NCBI RefSeq assembly: GCF_000006565.2 | Contig: NC_031469.1 | Span: forward strand, 1,547,716 to 1,611,715 | From: Toxoplasma gondii ME49 | Taxonomy: Eukaryota; Apicomplexa; Conoidasida; Eucoccidiorida; Sarcocystidae | Direction of reading: 5' to 3' | DNA length: 64,000 nt | Part shown: piece after piece, positions 63,001 to 64,000 of the stretch | Position numbering within the stretch: the stretch's first letter is position 1 | How the letters are laid out: the number at the start of each line of letters is the position of its first letter | Program-made: the position numbers and the translations under genes | The notes under the pieces: generated by a model | Databases searched by the model: none | The model's input: the letters and a program-made list of their open reading frames with translations, nothing else | What the model was told of the DNA's origin: nothing

Positions 63001-64000
63001 GTGCAGGCTGCTGTCGAGGAGCGCGGCAGAAAATCGGCATCTTGCCTCCGTCTGAGGAACACCCAGGGAGGGAAAGGGCATCGCGGCAAAGAGGGGAGAA
63101 GATTTCTTCACTGGCGAGAGGAAGAGTTCGGGAGCCACCGCCCGGAGGCCGGAGAGAGGAGGAGAGAACGCGAAGGAACGAGGAGAGAGGAGACAGCGCG
63201 AAAGGCAGGAGGGCGCAGAGGGGGGAACCGAGGGCGACTGGTGACAAGCTCGGAGACCGACGGCTTCTCGTCGAGTGAGGAAACTCGTGAAGAGAAAGAG
63301 GCGAACAAATGGAAGAGACGAGGCACTTCGTCGGGGCCGAGTCATCGACGGTCCAGAAGTCGGCGTCTCGAGTCTCTGCGTGGGCGACAAGAGACAGGGA
63401 GAGGAGACAGGAGAGACAGGAGACGCGGGGCGCTGTCTTGGTCAGAGAGCTCGGTCTCCGACGACGTTTCGACTCTCCATTTATCCACGGACCGAAATAA
63501 TCTTTCAAGGAAACGCGAAAAACTCCCTGTCGTTTTTTCGGCCTCTCGCTCCCAGTCAAGGAATCGCTCTTCTCACCGAGACAGAACAGTCAAACACTCC
63601 GCTCTTTCCTCTTCTCATTCTTCTCGTTCTTCGTCTTGCTCTTCTTCTTCTCGTTCTTCGTCTTGCTCTTCTTCTTCTCGTTCTTCGTCTTGCTCTTCTT
63701 CTTTCGCTTTTTCACCTCGTCGAGTACGCACAGGCGAGAACGTGGAGGTTCTCGTGGATTTGCTGAAGGAGGTGGATGGGCTGAGGGGGTCCCGTGCGTC
63801 TCCTTCTACTTCCCTGCGCCTCTGTCGCTCCGCCTCCAGAACGGTCCGCAGGAAGGAGACAGACACTGTGAGACGAAGAGACAAGGAGAAAACGAGAGCG
63901 AGCAGGCGAGTGAGGGAAGCGAGCCATGAACGAAACCACGAGAGAACAGCCTCCCGGCGTCGCTCGTCCTCGGGCGCCAGGGGGAGAAGCACAGACGGCG
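57075..64000 (+). CDS. Giant coiled-coil protein, at least 2027 aa, truncated by the window edge
   Basis: Three exons join in phase 0: 57075-58166 (364 codons), 58692-58976 (95 codons) and 59296 to the right edge, open for 1568 codons without a stop. The N-terminal region is Pro/Ser-rich with a (PPSPSP)n run at about residue 110-137. From about 345 to 950 the chain is dominated by coiled coil (LRLQIARLRVTLQAQEADLQ, QRVSQLQSEVSSLRTSSAAL). At about 650-730 it includes a highly charged RE repeat of 14 residues (EREQEREEERRR type). Further stretches are disordered, Ser-rich and Arg/Glu-rich. A QT-motif cluster lies at 1362-1528. An SR-type tail (SSRSSSCSS) at about 1894-1931 precedes more Arg/Ser-rich sequence. 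Such proteins are typically cytoskeletal or centrosomal scaffolds; the exact role is unknown. The ATG at 57075 is the first in this frame of exon 1. Confidence 0.85.
57400..57485. repeat. In-frame CTCCTTCTC/CTCCTCCC repeat encoding a Pro-Ser run
   Basis: Imperfect 12-bp CT-rich units encode the PPSPSP run in exon 1 of the coiled-coil gene. The frame is kept throughout. Confidence 0.9.
59875..60110. repeat. 42-bp coding repeat encoding a 14-residue Arg/Glu unit
   Basis: About four imperfect copies of a GAGAGAGGAAGAGAGAAGAA-containing unit lie in exon 3 of the coiled-coil gene. The unit length of 14 residues is two heptads, so copy-number change would keep coiled-coil register. Confidence 0.85.
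63600..63708. repeat. 24-bp coding repeat encoding SSRSSSCS
   Basis: Four near-identical units of the TCTCGTTCTTCGTCTTGCTC type occur in frame near the right edge, giving a Ser/Arg/Cys tract in the coiled-coil protein. Confidence 0.92.

Overview
The window looks like nuclear DNA of a coccidian apicomplexan, most probably Toxoplasma gondii or a close relative (Hammondia, Neospora). Reasons: intron-rich genes with GT(A/G)AG-type donors and pyrimidine-rich acceptors, long CT-rich leaders, abundant TGCATGC words, many (TA)n/TATG arrays confined to introns and spacers, and a gene for ISP4, an inner-membrane-complex protein of this lineage. No bacterial operons, rRNA, CRISPR array or intact transposon was seen. 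Genes had to be rebuilt by joining exons in phase, because almost no single open frame covers a real gene.

Layout: (1) 2356-6487 (+), an eight-exon 745-aa protein with an N-terminal coiled coil and a C2-like stretch. (2) 8494-10709 (-), a four-exon ISP4 orthologue. (3) 10.7-18.0 kb, a long spacer with one doubtful coding candidate near 14.2-15.3 kb. (4) 18073-18891 (+), LSm2. (5) 21427-26084 (-), an eight-exon protein with nine MORN repeats and an acylation-type N-terminus. (6) 31784-35651 (-), a five-exon mitochondrial inner-membrane protein with a Tim21/Coa1-like domain. (7) 39090-42192 (+), six-exon mitochondrial ribosomal protein bL17. (8) 44262-51058 (-), a large helical, probably organellar protein of unknown function. 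(9) 51.1-57.0 kb, a spacer with a weak two-exon candidate. (10) 57075 to beyond the right edge (+), a giant coiled-coil protein of at least 2027 residues whose last exon stays open for 1568 codons.

The genes do not form a pathway, but two themes recur. The cortex and cytoskeleton are represented by ISP4, the MORN protein and the giant coiled-coil protein with a cluster of dynein-light-chain-type QT motifs. The mitochondrion is represented by bL17m, the Tim21-like protein and perhaps the large helical protein. LSm2 is ordinary RNA-processing housekeeping. The spacers hold UTRs, promoters, microsatellites, a 70-bp minisatellite (43.0-43.56 kb) and copies of a 12-bp near-palindrome, GTGTATGTACAC.
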